Of a DNA stretch of 64,000 nucleotides, positions 35,921 to 44,757 are shown piece by piece. The stretch lies in assembly GCF_016902415.1 (NCBI RefSeq), contig NZ_JACJLV010000006.1, positions 21,244-85,243 on the forward strand, in the 5' to 3' direction. The notes beneath the pieces were generated by a model. The model did no database searches and was not told the DNA's origin. It saw nothing but the letters and a program-made list of their open reading frames with translations. This DNA comes from Mordavella massiliensis. Lineage in GTDB: Bacteria; Bacillota; Clostridia; Lachnospirales; Lachnospiraceae. A program made the translations under genes and the position numbers. Each line of letters opens with the position of its first letter. Position 1 is the stretch's first letter.

Positions 35921-35949
35921 ATTCTACATGAAACCCTTACAAAATTCAA
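35921..35949 (-). promoter_or_regulatory. Promoter of the ireB-ruvX-DUF1292-fur-rnj operon
   Basis: Minus strand TTGAAT (35944-35949), 17 bases, TAGAAT (35921-35926). The -35 box overlaps the mtaB stop codon. Confidence 0.65.
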
Positions 35950-37253
35950 TGAATTATTTGAAAAGGATTCTCTATTTCAACCGGGACCAGCTGATTGACC
36001 AGATTTTCCCGGCTTTTGATCCCTGCTTTTACGTATTCCCGGGTATGGCCCACCTGCCAGATCTCCCCGTCTCTTTCAATCTCTTCTTCGATCAGCACCT
36101 CCTGCGTGGTGCCAAGGAGCCGCTCCTCATAAGCCTTCTGCTTCTTTTTACTGAGTTCCAGCAAAATGGCGCTCCGTTCCGCCTTCACCGGCTCCGGCAC
36201 CTGATCCGGCATCACCGCAGCCTTTGTGCCCTCTCTTCTGGAATACTTAAAGACATGGGTCTCATAAAAATCCACCTTGTCCACAAAAGCCCTGGAGGCT
36301 TCAAATTCCTCCTGCGTCTCCCCCGGAAATCCAACGATCACGTCCGTGGTCAGAGCCGGCTCATGAAAATATTTCCGCAAAAGTTCGCATTTTTCAAAAT
36401 ATTCCTCCGCCGTGTAGCGCCGGTTCATCCGCTTCAGCGTCTCCGTGCAGCCGCTCTGGAGAGAAAGATGAAAATGCGGGCACATTTTCGGAAGTCCGGA
36501 AATGGTCCGGACAAATTCTTCGGTAATGATCCGGGGTTCCAGTGATCCCAGCCGGATTCTTCGGATCCCCTCCACCTCGTGTACCGCCAGGATCAAAGAC
36601 AGCAGGTCTTCCCCGTTATCGATCCCGTACGAGCTTAAATGAATGCCGGTCAGCACCACTTCCTGATAACCGGCTCCGGCAAGCGCCTGCACTTCCTCCA
36701 GCACATGGTCCTTGCTCCGGCTCCGAACCCTTCCTCTGGCATAAGGGATGATGCAGTAGGAACAGAACTGGTTGCAGCCGTCCTGCACCTTGATATAGGC
36801 GCGGGTATGCTCGGCGGTCCGGGAAAGGCTTAACTCCTCGTATTCTTTTGTATGCCCGATGTCCACCAGATCTTTTAAGGGCTCCCCGGGCCGTTTCTTT
36901 TCCCCGCCCCGGCTGTTTTCATATTCTTCCAGAATGCGGACGATCTCTTTTTTCCGGTTATTTCCGATCACGATATCCACACAGTCCGCCGCCTCGTCGG
37001 GCTTTTCCTGGACGTAACAGCCGCAGGCCGCCACAACCGCCTCCGGGTTCATCTTTCTGGCGCGGTGCAGCATCTGGCGGGACTTACGGTCCGCCATATT
37101 CGTCACCGTACAGGTATTAATGATATAAACATCCGCTTTTTCCTGAAACGGCACGATCTCATAGCCTGCCTGTTCCAGAAGCTCCTGCATGGCCTCTGTC
37201 TCATAAGCATTGACCTTGCAGCCCAGATTGTGCAGCGCAGCTTTCTTTCCCAT
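35946..37253 (-). CDS. mtaB: tRNA threonylcarbamoyladenosine methylthiotransferase MtaB
   Basis: A 435-residue radical-SAM methylthiotransferase making ms2t6A37 in tRNA. The N-terminal UPF0004 domain starts ALHNLGCKVNAYETEAM with three cluster-binding cysteines; the radical SAM cluster is in DGCNQFCSYCIIPYARG (about 146-162); a TRAM domain closes the protein (about 375-435). The start KKAALHNLGCKVN is typical of MtaB and not MiaB. GGAAAGG precedes ATG 37253. It is transcribed away from the HPr-like gene. Confidence 0.93.
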   Translation of the reverse strand: MGKKAALHNLGCKVNAYETEAMQELLEQAGYEIVPFQEKADVYIINTCTVTNMADRKSRQMLHRARKMNPEAVVAACGCYVQEKPDEAADCVDIVIGNNRKKEIVRILEEYENSRGGEKKRPGEPLKDLVDIGHTKEYEELSLSRTAEHTRAYIKVQDGCNQFCSYCIIPYARGRVRSRSKDHVLEEVQALAGAGYQEVVLTGIHLSSYGIDNGEDLLSLILAVHEVEGIRRIRLGSLEPRIITEEFVRTISGLPKMCPHFHLSLQSGCTETLKRMNRRYTAEEYFEKCELLRKYFHEPALTTDVIVGFPGETQEEFEASRAFVDKVDFYETHVFKYSRREGTKAAVMPDQVPEPVKAERSAILLELSKKKQKAYEERLLGTTQEVLIEEEIERDGEIWQVGHTREYVKAGIKSRENLVNQLVPVEIENPFQIIH

Positions 37254-37314
37254 AATTTCTGTCCTTTCCTACTGTCGTTACTCTTTCCATCACCTGATTT
37301 TAACAAAATCTTCC

Positions 37315-37343
37315 TTGACTTTTCCATATCTTGCTCTTAAGAT
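37315..37343 (+). promoter_or_regulatory. Promoter of the HPr-like gene
   Basis: TTGACT (37315-37320), 17 bases, TAAGAT (37338-37343), with a leader of about 40 bases carrying AAGGAGG before the start at 37390. Confidence 0.7.
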
Positions 37344-37389
37344 GGTTATAGAAGCGAATAATATATGAAATATAAGGAGGATTCATCCA

Positions 37390-37632
37390 ATGAAAACAGT
37401 ACAAATTTCCTTAAATTCCATCGATAAAGTAAAGTCATTCGTAAATGAGATCACCAAGTTTGATTATGATTTTGATCTGGTATCCGGAAGATACGTTATC
37501 GATGCAAAATCCATCATGGGTATCTTCAGCCTGGATCTCTCCAAACCCATCGACCTGAACATCCATGCGGACAACGGCGCTGATGTGGATAAGATCCTGG
37601 AAGTACTTACCCCTTATATCTGCGAATCATAG
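37390..37632 (+). CDS. HPr-like protein lacking the phosphoryl-accepting histidine
   Basis: An 80-residue protein with the size and secondary-structure order of HPr. The region equivalent to the regulatory serine is intact (KSIMGIFSLDL, Ser41), but the active-site loop that normally reads xHARPA is replaced by IDKVKSFV, so the His15 of PTS HPr is missing. Without it the protein cannot relay phosphate from Enzyme I. Bacillus Crh is a precedent for an HPr without active His that is phosphorylated on Ser46 for catabolite control. AAGGAGG lies upstream and a strong terminator downstream; it is monocistronic. Confidence 0.85.
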   Translation: MKTVQISLNSIDKVKSFVNEITKFDYDFDLVSGRYVIDAKSIMGIFSLDLSKPIDLNIHADNGADVDKILEVLTPYICES

Positions 37633-37647
37633 AAGATCATACAGATT

Positions 37648-37680
37648 GGTCAGGCCCGGTTACCGGAGCCTGACCTTTTT
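37648..37680 (+). terminator. Terminator of the HPr-like gene
   Basis: Stem GGTCAGGC with GCCTGACC, extended by CCGG pairs, followed by TTTTT. It lies 16 bases after the stop. Confidence 0.85.
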
Positions 37681-37702
37681 ACTTTTTGTTTCTCGTCTGC
37701 TT

Positions 37703-38887
37703 TTATTCTTCCACTTCTATGATCTCTGCGGAATCAATGGCCTCTTTCACCAGTTCGTCGATCTTTTCCGCCAGCTTCTCTTCTGACCGGCGGATCACAC
37801 CCAGGTTCGGCTTGGTCACCGGATGTTTTGCCACGAAAATGGTACAGCAATCCTCAAAGGGCTGGATGGAAGTCTCAAAGGTTCCGATCTTTTCCGAAAT
37901 ATTTACGATCTCCTGCTTATCGTATCCGATCACCGGACGGTACACAGGCAGCGTACATACGTCGTTGGTCGCAGCCAGGCTCTGCATGGTCTGGCTGGCC
38001 ACCTGGCCGATGCTCTCCCCTGTGATCAGGCCCAGACACCCGTCTTTTCTCGCGAAATGCTCTGCGATCCGCATCATATAGCGGCGCATGATGATGGTCA
38101 GTTCATCATGGGGGCACTGGTCATAGATATAAAGCTGGATATCCGTGAAATTCACCACATGCAGACGGATAGGTCCTGCGTATCTGGACACGATCTTTGC
38201 CAGATCCACCACCTTTTGCTTGGCCCGCTCGCTGGTATAGGGCGGCGCGTGAAAATATGCGGCCTCCAGGCCGACGCCCCGCTTGGAGATCATATAGCCC
38301 GCCACCGGACTGTCGATCCCTCCGGATAAAAGGAGCATGGCCTTGCCATTGGTCCCCACCGGCATGCCGCCGGCTCCGGGAATGATCTGGGAATATACGT
38401 AGATCTGATTTCTCACCTCTATATTCACCTGTACATCCGGATGATGCACATCCACCCGGATCTCGGGGAACGCCTCTAAGATAGCCTCTCCCAGATCCCG
38501 GCTGATCTCCATGGAATTCATGGGATAGGACTTCTTCGCCCGCCTGGACTCCACCTTGAAGGTAAACTTTTTATCCGGGTACATTTCATCCATGTACGCC
38601 ACAACATCCTTTTTCAGCTGGTCAAAGCCCTGATCTTCCAGACGCACCACCGGGCAGATCCCCACCAGGCCAAACACCCGCTTTAAATGCTCCACTGCGT
38701 CCTCATAATCATAATCGCCTTCACAGTCCACGTAGATCCGGGCCTGGGACTTATACACCTGAAACTCTCCGTCCACCGGTTCCAGCGCGCGGCGCACCTG
38801 GCGCACCAGAGCGTCCTCAAAAAGATACCGGTTCTTTCCCTTGATCCCGATCTCGCCGTATTTTAACAAAAATGTGTGAAATCTCAT
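37703..38887 (-). CDS. thiI: tRNA 4-thiouridine synthase ThiI
   Basis: A 394-residue enzyme. An N-terminal ferredoxin-like/THUMP region (1-170) binds tRNA; the PP-loop ATPase has LLLSGGIDSPVAGYMISKRG (about 184-203) and ITGESIGQVASQTMQ. There is no C-terminal rhodanese domain, as usual in Firmicutes, so sulfur must come directly from a dedicated cysteine desulfurase, and one is encoded just upstream in the same operon. GGAGAT precedes ATG 38887. Confidence 0.95.
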   Translation of the reverse strand: MRFHTFLLKYGEIGIKGKNRYLFEDALVRQVRRALEPVDGEFQVYKSQARIYVDCEGDYDYEDAVEHLKRVFGLVGICPVVRLEDQGFDQLKKDVVAYMDEMYPDKKFTFKVESRRAKKSYPMNSMEISRDLGEAILEAFPEIRVDVHHPDVQVNIEVRNQIYVYSQIIPGAGGMPVGTNGKAMLLLSGGIDSPVAGYMISKRGVGLEAAYFHAPPYTSERAKQKVVDLAKIVSRYAGPIRLHVVNFTDIQLYIYDQCPHDELTIIMRRYMMRIAEHFARKDGCLGLITGESIGQVASQTMQSLAATNDVCTLPVYRPVIGYDKQEIVNISEKIGTFETSIQPFEDCCTIFVAKHPVTKPNLGVIRRSEEKLAEKIDELVKEAIDSAEIIEVEE

Positions 38888-38923
38888 CTGTAAGAATCTC
38901 CTTCACTTGTTCTATTTCTCAGA

Positions 38924-40081
38924 TTATCTTCTGGTATATCTCCGAAGCATCGGTACTATATTATATAGTGTCCGAAGCGTCTCGTCAATCTCCTCGGCCG
39001 TGGTAAATTCCGACATACTGAAGCGAAGCGTGGCGTCCAAAAACTCCCGTCCGGCGCCGATGCCTCTTAATACGCCGCTGATCTGCGGATGGTTGGAGGC
39101 GCAGGCTGAACCGCTGGACACATAGATCCCTTTTTCTTCCAGCGCGTGAAGCAGCACCTCGCTTCGGATCCCCGCAAATCCCACGCTGACAATGTGGGGC
39201 GCGCTGGTCTCGTCACAGAGCCCGTGGACCACAGTATCCGGGATCTCTCCTACACCTTCCACAAAACTCTGCTTTAAGTTCCGCATTCTCTCTACCTTTT
39301 CATCCAGATCCTGGTAGATCATCTTTGCCGCAAGGCCAAGTCCTGCGATCCCCGGCACATTTTCCGTACCGGAACGGATATTCTTCTGCTGTTCTCCGCC
39401 GAACACGATAGGCTGGATCTTCACATGCTCTCCGATATAGAGCGCGCCGATCCCCTTTGGCCCGTGGATCTTATGGCCGCTTAAGGACAGAAGATCCACC
39501 TTGATCCGTTTCGGATAGATCCGGTATTTCCCAAATCCCTGTACAGCGTCCACGTGAAATAAAATGTTCTGGTCATAGGCTTTCACCAGACTGGCCGCCT
39601 CCTGCACCGGCTGCACGGAGCCCACCTCATTATTCACATACATCATAGACACCAGGATAGTCTCCGGACAAAGTGCTTCCTTTAACGCCTCCAGGCTTGC
39701 CCGCCCGCTGCTGTCTACCGGCAGAAACGTCACCCGGTATCCTTCTTCCTCCAGATACCGCATGGTATTTAAAACCGCCGGATGTTCGATGCCGGTGGTG
39801 ATCAGGTGATTCCCCCGCCGCCAGTTCGCCCTGGCGCATCCGATCAGCGCCAGATTATCGCTCTCTGTTCCGCCGGAGGTAAAAAAGATCTCCTTTTCCT
39901 GCACCTTCAGAAGCTTTGCCAGCCGTTCTTTTGCTTCTTTCACATAACGCTCCGCGGCCACGCCTTTGGCATGCATGGAAGATGGGTTGCCATAGTCCTC
40001 GCACATCACCTTGCGGACCAGGTCTCCCACTTCCGGATACGCCATGGTCGTCGCGGAATTGTCCAGATATATTTCTTTCAT
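38924..40081 (-). CDS. Cysteine desulfurase (NifS/IscS-type), partner of ThiI
   Basis: A 385-residue PLP enzyme. Landmarks: YLDNSATTMAYPEV start, HVDAVQGFGKY, the PLP lysine in SLSGHKIHGPKGIG, RSGTENVPGI, and the catalytic cysteine loop YVSSGSACASNHP. It takes sulfur from L-cysteine as an enzyme persulfide. Location directly upstream of thiI (36 bases) on the same strand is the NifZ-ThiI arrangement of Firmicutes, so delivery to tRNA s4U synthesis is the likely main job. AGGAAG precedes ATG 40081. Confidence 0.94.
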   Translation of the reverse strand: MKEIYLDNSATTMAYPEVGDLVRKVMCEDYGNPSSMHAKGVAAERYVKEAKERLAKLLKVQEKEIFFTSGGTESDNLALIGCARANWRRGNHLITTGIEHPAVLNTMRYLEEEGYRVTFLPVDSSGRASLEALKEALCPETILVSMMYVNNEVGSVQPVQEAASLVKAYDQNILFHVDAVQGFGKYRIYPKRIKVDLLSLSGHKIHGPKGIGALYIGEHVKIQPIVFGGEQQKNIRSGTENVPGIAGLGLAAKMIYQDLDEKVERMRNLKQSFVEGVGEIPDTVVHGLCDETSAPHIVSVGFAGIRSEVLLHALEEKGIYVSSGSACASNHPQISGVLRGIGAGREFLDATLRFSMSEFTTAEEIDETLRTLYNIVPMLRRYTRR

Positions 40082-40132
40082 GTTTTCACTTCCTGCTCAA
40101 AATATTCCTTACTATACTATATGATACAGAGG

Positions 40133-40876
40133 TTAAAAGGGCTTCTCCAGCCGGTACATCAGGATCGAAAGCACCGCGATCCCCGCCGTCTCTGTGCGCA
40201 GGATCCGCTTCCCAAGGGTAATGGGCAGGGCTCCCGCTTCCACGGCTCGACCCACTTCCTCTTTTTCAAAACCGCCCTCCGGGCCGATGAAGATCCCCAC
40301 CGACTGCCCGGGCCGGATCCCGTCCAGGATCTTTCTGGTCCCATCCATGCCGTCCGCCAGTTCATAAGGGATCAGCCGGATATCCAGCGTTTCTGAAAAT
40401 GCCAGAGCCTCCTGGAAGGTCATTACCTCCGAGACCACAGGGATATACCCTCTTCCGGCCTGCTTTGCCGCGCTTTCGGCAATCTGCTGCCAGCGCTGCA
40501 CCTTTTTTGCCGCCTTCTTCGCATCCAGCTTCACCACGCAGCGACGGGTCTGTACAGGGATCACCTGGCAGACGCCAAGCTCTACCGCCTTTTGCACGAT
40601 CAGTTCCATCTTTTCCTGCTTGGGAAGCCCCTGGAAGAGATAGATCCTGGAAGGAAGCTCCGTATCCACAAGGCCCGCCTCCAGGATGGCAAGGACCGCC
40701 TCCCCTTCCGGATAGTCCTCCACCCGGCAGCGGTACTGGCGGTTATTGCCGTCGCTTACCATCACTTCTTCCCCCGGTCGCATCCGGAGCACATTTTTCA
40801 TATGATTGACGTCCGAACCCTGGATCCGGATCTTGTCCTCCCCGACCTGGTCAGGCGTCACAAAAAACCGCTGCAT
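40133..40876 (-). CDS. rsmE: 16S rRNA m3U1498 methyltransferase RsmE
   Basis: A 247-residue SPOUT methyltransferase. The N-terminal PUA-like domain begins QRFFVTPDQVGEDKIRIQGSDVNHMKNVLRM; the SPOUT knot has IGPEGGFEKEEV and ITLGKRILRTETAGIAVLS. It methylates U1498 of 16S rRNA. It follows prmA by ten bases, the classical prmA-rsmE pair. Confidence 0.95.
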   Translation of the reverse strand: MQRFFVTPDQVGEDKIRIQGSDVNHMKNVLRMRPGEEVMVSDGNNRQYRCRVEDYPEGEAVLAILEAGLVDTELPSRIYLFQGLPKQEKMELIVQKAVELGVCQVIPVQTRRCVVKLDAKKAAKKVQRWQQIAESAAKQAGRGYIPVVSEVMTFQEALAFSETLDIRLIPYELADGMDGTRKILDGIRPGQSVGIFIGPEGGFEKEEVGRAVEAGALPITLGKRILRTETAGIAVLSILMYRLEKPF

Positions 40877-40886
40877 TTTCTTCTCC

Positions 40887-41843
40887 TTATTCCGGCTTTC
40901 TGGCAGTTACAGACACCCATTCGCCCTGATGATGTACTTCCAGTACCTCCATGCCGGCGGCCCGGACTGCTTCTGTCACCGTTTCTTCTTTGTCATCAAT
41001 AATCCCGCTGGTAATATAGATCCCGCCCTTTTTCAGCTGATGAAGGATCACCGGCGTCAGCGGCACCAGCACGTCCGCCAGGATATTGGCGGCCACAATG
41101 TCATACTTCTCATAACCGGCCTTGTCCTGGACTTCTTTGTCGTCAATGATATTTCCGATCATCACCTCATACTGGTCCTCCCGGATGCCGTTGGCCTTCA
41201 TATTTTCATGGGTGGCGTCGATGGCGCAGGGATCCAGATCCGTTCCCACGGAATGAGCCGCGCCGAACTTTAACGCCAGCATGCCAAGGATGCCGCTTCC
41301 GCAGCCCACATCCAGGATCTGCGCGCCGGGTTTTACATATTTGCGCAGCTGCCGGATACAAAGCTGGGTCGTCTCATGCATGCCGGTTCCAAAGGCCGTG
41401 CCCGGATCAATATGGATCACCATCTTGTCGCTGTCCTTTGCCTCCACCTGCTCCCAGGACGGGATCACCAGAATGTCGTCAATGGAAAACTGATGGAAAT
41501 ATTTTTTCCAGTTGTTGACCCAGTCCACATCCTCGGTCTGGGACTCTTCGATGGTGCATTCCCCCACATCCACATAGGAGCGCATCTCCTCCAGTTCCCT
41601 GCGGATTCTTTCCAGCACTGCTTCCGGATCTTCCTCTTCCTCCAGGTAAAAGGTCAGGTAAGCCACCCCGTCATCCGCCGGGATCTGAGGCAGGATGTCC
41701 ACAAACATCTGCTCCTTATCCTGTTCGGTCAGCGGCACCTTATCCTCGATCTGCACGCCCTGGATCCCCAGATCCATCAGCATGCTGCTGACAATATCTT
41801 CTGCTTCTGTGGTCGTCTTGAGACGGAACTGATTCCATTTCAT
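40887..41843 (-). CDS. prmA: Ribosomal protein L11 methyltransferase
   Basis: A 318-residue protein with an N-terminal substrate-recognition domain (about 1-100) and a class I methyltransferase domain with ILDVGCGSGILGMLALKFGA, DLDPCAI and VAANILADVLVPL. Start LKWNQFRL-like (MKWNQFRLKTTTEAEDIVSS) is typical. It trimethylates L11. AAGGAGG is ten bases before ATG 41843, indicating it leads prmA-rsmE and perhaps the thiI genes beyond. Confidence 0.95.
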   Translation of the reverse strand: MKWNQFRLKTTTEAEDIVSSMLMDLGIQGVQIEDKVPLTEQDKEQMFVDILPQIPADDGVAYLTFYLEEEEDPEAVLERIRRELEEMRSYVDVGECTIEESQTEDVDWVNNWKKYFHQFSIDDILVIPSWEQVEAKDSDKMVIHIDPGTAFGTGMHETTQLCIRQLRKYVKPGAQILDVGCGSGILGMLALKFGAAHSVGTDLDPCAIDATHENMKANGIREDQYEVMIGNIIDDKEVQDKAGYEKYDIVAANILADVLVPLTPVILHQLKKGGIYITSGIIDDKEETVTEAVRAAGMEVLEVHHQGEWVSVTARKPE

Positions 41844-41894
41844 CCGGTGAAAACCTCCTTCTATCTATTCAAAACTCTTTCTGTGACTGTTCCT

Positions 41895-42464
41895 TTACCA
41901 TGGCAAAATTCCCAGATGTTCCAGCAGGATCTTGGCCCCGATCATGATCAGGATCACGCCTCCTGCCAGCTCTGCCTTTGCCTTAAACCTCGTCCCGAAT
42001 ACATTTCCTATTTTAACACCTGCCGCGGACAAAGTAAATGTGATCACGCCGATAAAGCAGACGGCCGGGACGATGTTGACCTGCAAAAATGCGAAGGTCA
42101 CGCCCACCGCCAGGGCATCGATGCTGGTGGCGACCGCCAGGGCCAGCATGTTTCGCACATCCAGAGAGGCGTCCGCCGTCTCACACGCTTCCGGCCCAAG
42201 CGCTTCCCGGATCATATTTCCGCCGATAACGCCAAGGAGGATAAATGCGATCCAGTGATCCACCGATGTGATCACATCCCGGAACTGGACGCCCAGGAAA
42301 TATCCAATGAGAGGCATCAGAGCCTGGAATCCGCCAAAATACAGGCCGACGATCCCGGCCTTCCCCAGAGTGCAGCGCTTCATGGCAAGGCCCTTGCAGA
42401 TCGACACCGCAAAAGCGTCCATGGAGAGCCCGGTTGCTATCAGAAATAACTCGATCCAGCTCAT
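41895..42464 (-). CDS. mntP: MntP-like manganese efflux pump
   Basis: A 189-residue protein with six hydrophobic helices in two repeats. The family motifs are both present: [21 protein letters not shown] (helix 1) and [18 protein letters not shown] (helix 4), whose Asp residues line the ion path. MntP exports Mn(II). There is no yybP-ykoY riboswitch upstream; the gene begins four bases after the ArsC/Spx-like gene ends and so is co-transcribed with it. Confidence 0.92.
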   Translation of the reverse strand: MSWIELFLIATGLSMDAFAVSICKGLAMKRCTLGKAGIVGLYFGGFQALMPLIGYFLGVQFRDVITSVDHWIAFILLGVIGGNMIREALGPEACETADASLDVRNMLALAVATSIDALAVGVTFAFLQVNIVPAVCFIGVITFTLSAAGVKIGNVFGTRFKAKAELAGGVILIMIGAKILLEHLGILPW

Positions 42465-42468
42465 CTGC

Positions 42469-42816
42469 CTACACTCCCTGCTCCCATTCTTTCTCCCGGA
42501 ATCCCACCAGGACCCGTTCTTCTGTCACCAGGATGGGGCGCTTCACCAGCATGCCGTCCGTCGCCAGCAGGTCGTACTGCTCCTCCTCGCTCATCTTGGG
42601 AAGCTTGTCCTTTAACTGCATTTCCTTATAAAGATTTCCGCTGGTATTAAAGAAACGCTTCAGCGGAAGGCCGCTCTTTTCGTGCCATTTCTTCAATTCC
42701 TCCTTCGTCGGATTCTGCAGTTTGATATCTCTCTTCTCATAATCGATCCCCTGGCCGTTCAGCCAGTTCTCCGCCTTTTTGCAGGTGGAACATTTGGGAT
42801 AACAGACAAATAACAT
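42469..42816 (-). CDS. ArsC/Spx-family thioredoxin-fold protein
   Basis: A 115-residue protein with the redox motif [11 protein letters not shown] (Cys8 and Cys11 in CYPKCSTC) and the typical [12 protein letters not shown] and LIKRP-like [17 protein letters not shown]. Members are arsenate-reductase-like oxidoreductases or Spx-type regulators; the YffB/YusI-like branch is most probable. ATG 42816 has GAGAGG seven bases upstream. No ars genes are near; it shares an operon with mntP. Confidence 0.88.
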   Translation of the reverse strand: MLFVCYPKCSTCKKAENWLNGQGIDYEKRDIKLQNPTKEELKKWHEKSGLPLKRFFNTSGNLYKEMQLKDKLPKMSEEEQYDLLATDGMLVKRPILVTEERVLVGFREKEWEQGV

Positions 42817-42935
42817 GGTCATTCCTCTCTTTCTCTTTTGCTAAAAAAATGCTAAGGTCGGGGCGAAATCATTTCCTTTCCCCGCCGCCTCACCTAAAAT
42901 AAAGTTTAGATTTTGATTTTGAAGGAGGCATACTT

Positions 42936-43085
42936 ATGGATACCAACATCGGCTTACTGATACTTATGGTCATCGGCGGAGGCGCCGGGGTGATCACAAG
43001 CCTCTATCTGCTCGTCAGCTTCCCGGCGGTCATCATCTGGAAGATCTACCGGAAATTCCGCTATGGATACAAATTAACCGATTAA
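42936..43085 (+). CDS. 49-residue single-pass membrane peptide
   Basis: A short open reading frame with AAGGAGG eight bases before ATG 42936 and a strong terminator three bases after TAA. The product starts MDTNIGLLILMVIGGGAGVI, continues as one long hydrophobic stretch (about 5-36) and ends with a basic tail (WKIYRKFRYGYKLTD). Third-position GC use matches neighbouring genes. A well-placed ribosome site, hydrophobic helix, basic tail and private terminator make it a likely real gene. I know no named homologue; such peptides often associate with a membrane complex. Confidence 0.75.
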   Translation: MDTNIGLLILMVIGGGAGVITSLYLLVSFPAVIIWKIYRKFRYGYKLTD

Positions 43086-43087
43086 CG

Positions 43088-43112
43088 AAAGGGTCCGCAC
43101 GGGCCCTTTTTT
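43088..43112 (+). terminator. Terminator of the 49-residue membrane peptide gene
   Basis: AAAGGGTCC-GCAC-GGGCCCTTT with one T-G pair and a run of six T. Confidence 0.88.
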
Positions 43113-43120
43113 GCATCCGC

Positions 43121-43720
43121 CTAATAGTAGCCCTTCCACAGATTGCGGTACATTACCCAGGCCGTGGAAAGGTGGAGCTTTAGGGTGGTCCACAGACGTT
43201 CGCTTTCCGGCTCGTCTGCTTTTACCATGACATATCTAAGCCCCGCTCTTCTGGCATAATGATCGGCTTTTCGAAGATGCCAGCCGCTGGTCACCACCGC
43301 GCAGTCGGAAAACCCGCAGTTTTTCATGGTCACTGCCCCGTATTTCAAGTTGCGGTACGTGCAGTCGGCCCGTTTCTCCAGGACAAGATACTGCTCTGGC
43401 ACGCCAAGTTCCAGGGCATATTTTTTCATCACTTCCGCTTCCACATACGGATTGTCCACCGCCCCTCCGGACAGCAAAAGATACCGGACCTTGCGCTCCT
43501 TCCAAAGCTCTACGGCCTTTTCCACCCGCTTCTTCATAACGTCTGTCGGACTTCCGTCCTCTTTGGCATGGTAGCCGCACACCAGCGCGCAGTCATAGGT
43601 ATCCTGCTCCCAGCGCTTCTTCGGATTCGGAAACAGGATCCAGAACACCGCCAGCTGAACACCCAGGAAACCAAGGCTCGCGCCCGCTGTTCCCAGCAGC
43701 CATTTCTCCTTTTTATTCAT
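43121..43720 (-). CDS. YdcF/SanA-family (DUF218) membrane protein
   Basis: A 199-residue protein with an N-terminal membrane helix (about 8-30) and a DUF218 domain: DCALVCGYHAKEDGSPTDVMKKRVEKA, LLLSGGAVDNPYVEAEVMKKYALELGVP, LEKRADCTYRNLKYGA and CAVVTSGWHLRKADHYARRAGL. The family includes vancomycin-resistance-linked SanA and ElyC, tied to envelope or lipid-carrier metabolism, with the exact reaction unknown. It has GAGAGGAG upstream of ATG 43720 and is divergent from the deacetylase gene. Confidence 0.88.
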   Translation of the reverse strand: MNKKEKWLLGTAGASLGFLGVQLAVFWILFPNPKKRWEQDTYDCALVCGYHAKEDGSPTDVMKKRVEKAVELWKERKVRYLLLSGGAVDNPYVEAEVMKKYALELGVPEQYLVLEKRADCTYRNLKYGAVTMKNCGFSDCAVVTSGWHLRKADHYARRAGLRYVMVKADEPESERLWTTLKLHLSTAWVMYRNLWKGYY

Positions 43721-43839
43721 CGGATAAACTCCTCTCTATGCACGCAAACAAGTAACTTCGTTCATTTTACCCTTTTCATGGAAAGATTGCAACCCGGCGG
43801 CCATATATATAGAAAAAGAATCAAGGGAGCCGAACATCC

Positions 43840-44757
43840 ATGCACCGGAAACAACTGACCCATATATTTTCTTTGTTGCTGCTTTTCGCCGCCTGCTTCC
43901 TGGGCGGCACTTTGCTGGCCCGGGCCACAGCCTCTGAGGCAGGAGAATCCGACAATGCCGGAAACGAAACAACCGGCGTATCGAGCGAAACAGCCGGCAC
44001 GGCAAATGAGGCTGCCGGCGCGGCGAGCGAAACAGCCGGCACGGCAAATGAGGCAGATGCCTCCGCCTCCAAAAGCTGGGGCCTGAGCTATCAGGAGGAA
44101 GGGAAACGCCCCCAGGGAACAGACACTCTGGAAGAACTGGCCGCGCACAGCGCCTATTACGCCCGGGACACCGAGGAGAAAGTCTTATATCTCACCTTTG
44201 ACTGCGGGTATGAAAACGGAAATACCGCCAAAATCCTAGACACCTTAAAAGAAAAGAACGTACCCGCCGCCTTTTTCCTCACCGGAGACTTCCTTCGCTC
44301 CGCCCCGGATCTGGCAAAACGGATCGCAGACGAAGGCCACACCGCCGGGAACCACACCGAACACCACCCGGACATGTCCGCCATCACCGATCCCTCCCGG
44401 TTTGAAGAAGAACTGGACAGCGTCGCCGCCGCTTACCAGAAGATCACCGGCCGGCCGCTGGACCCGTATTTTCGCCCGCCCCAGGGCAAATACAGCATCC
44501 AGAGCCTGGATCTGGCCCGCCAGGCCGGGTACTCCACCATCTTCTGGAGCCTGGCGCACGTCGACTGGCAGCAGGACGCACAGCCAAGCCGGGAAGAAAC
44601 CTTCGACAAACTCATCGGCCGCGTCCACCCCGGCGCCATCATACTTCTCCACACCACCTCAGCCAGTAATACACAATACCTGGGAGAACTCATAGACGAA
44701 TGGGGAAAATGTGGATATGTTTTCAGAAGGTTGGGAGAATTTTGTGGAAAAGAGTAA
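43840..44757 (+). CDS. PdaA-like polysaccharide deacetylase
   Basis: A 305-residue secreted or membrane-anchored protein. A signal sequence (about 1-32) is followed by a low-complexity linker with a 14-residue repeat (SETAGTANEA twice, coded by a 42-bp DNA repeat). The NodB domain (about 105-300) has YLTFDCGYENG, the metal histidines in GNHTEHHPDM, YFRPPQGKYS and GAIILLHTTS. The TFDCGYENG form is that of PdaA, which makes muramic delta-lactam in spore cortex. A weak sigma-F/G-like promoter upstream (TGGAAA, 17 bases, CATATATA at 43779-43809) fits a forespore role but is speculative. Its stop codon lies in a family B palindrome. Confidence 0.88.
   Translation: MHRKQLTHIFSLLLLFAACFLGGTLLARATASEAGESDNAGNETTGVSSETAGTANEAAGAASETAGTANEADASASKSWGLSYQEEGKRPQGTDTLEELAAHSAYYARDTEEKVLYLTFDCGYENGNTAKILDTLKEKNVPAAFFLTGDFLRSAPDLAKRIADEGHTAGNHTEHHPDMSAITDPSRFEEELDSVAAAYQKITGRPLDPYFRPPQGKYSIQSLDLARQAGYSTIFWSLAHVDWQQDAQPSREETFDKLIGRVHPGAIILLHTTSASNTQYLGELIDEWGKCGYVFRRLGEFCGKE
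43983..44054 (+). repeat. 42-bp tandem repeat inside the deacetylase linker
   Basis: A 30-base identical segment (GAGCGAAACAGCCGGC...) occurs at 43983-44012 and again at 44025-44054. It codes two 14-residue linker units. Such repeats can change copy number by slippage without a frameshift. Confidence 0.8.

Noticed and set aside
37648..37680. Terminator for thiI on the minus strand
   Set aside because: The hairpin is followed by T-run only on the plus strand, so it serves the HPr-like gene.
41843..42935. yybP-ykoY manganese riboswitch for mntP
   Set aside because: The mntP start is four bases after the preceding gene, and no riboswitch-sized leader exists.
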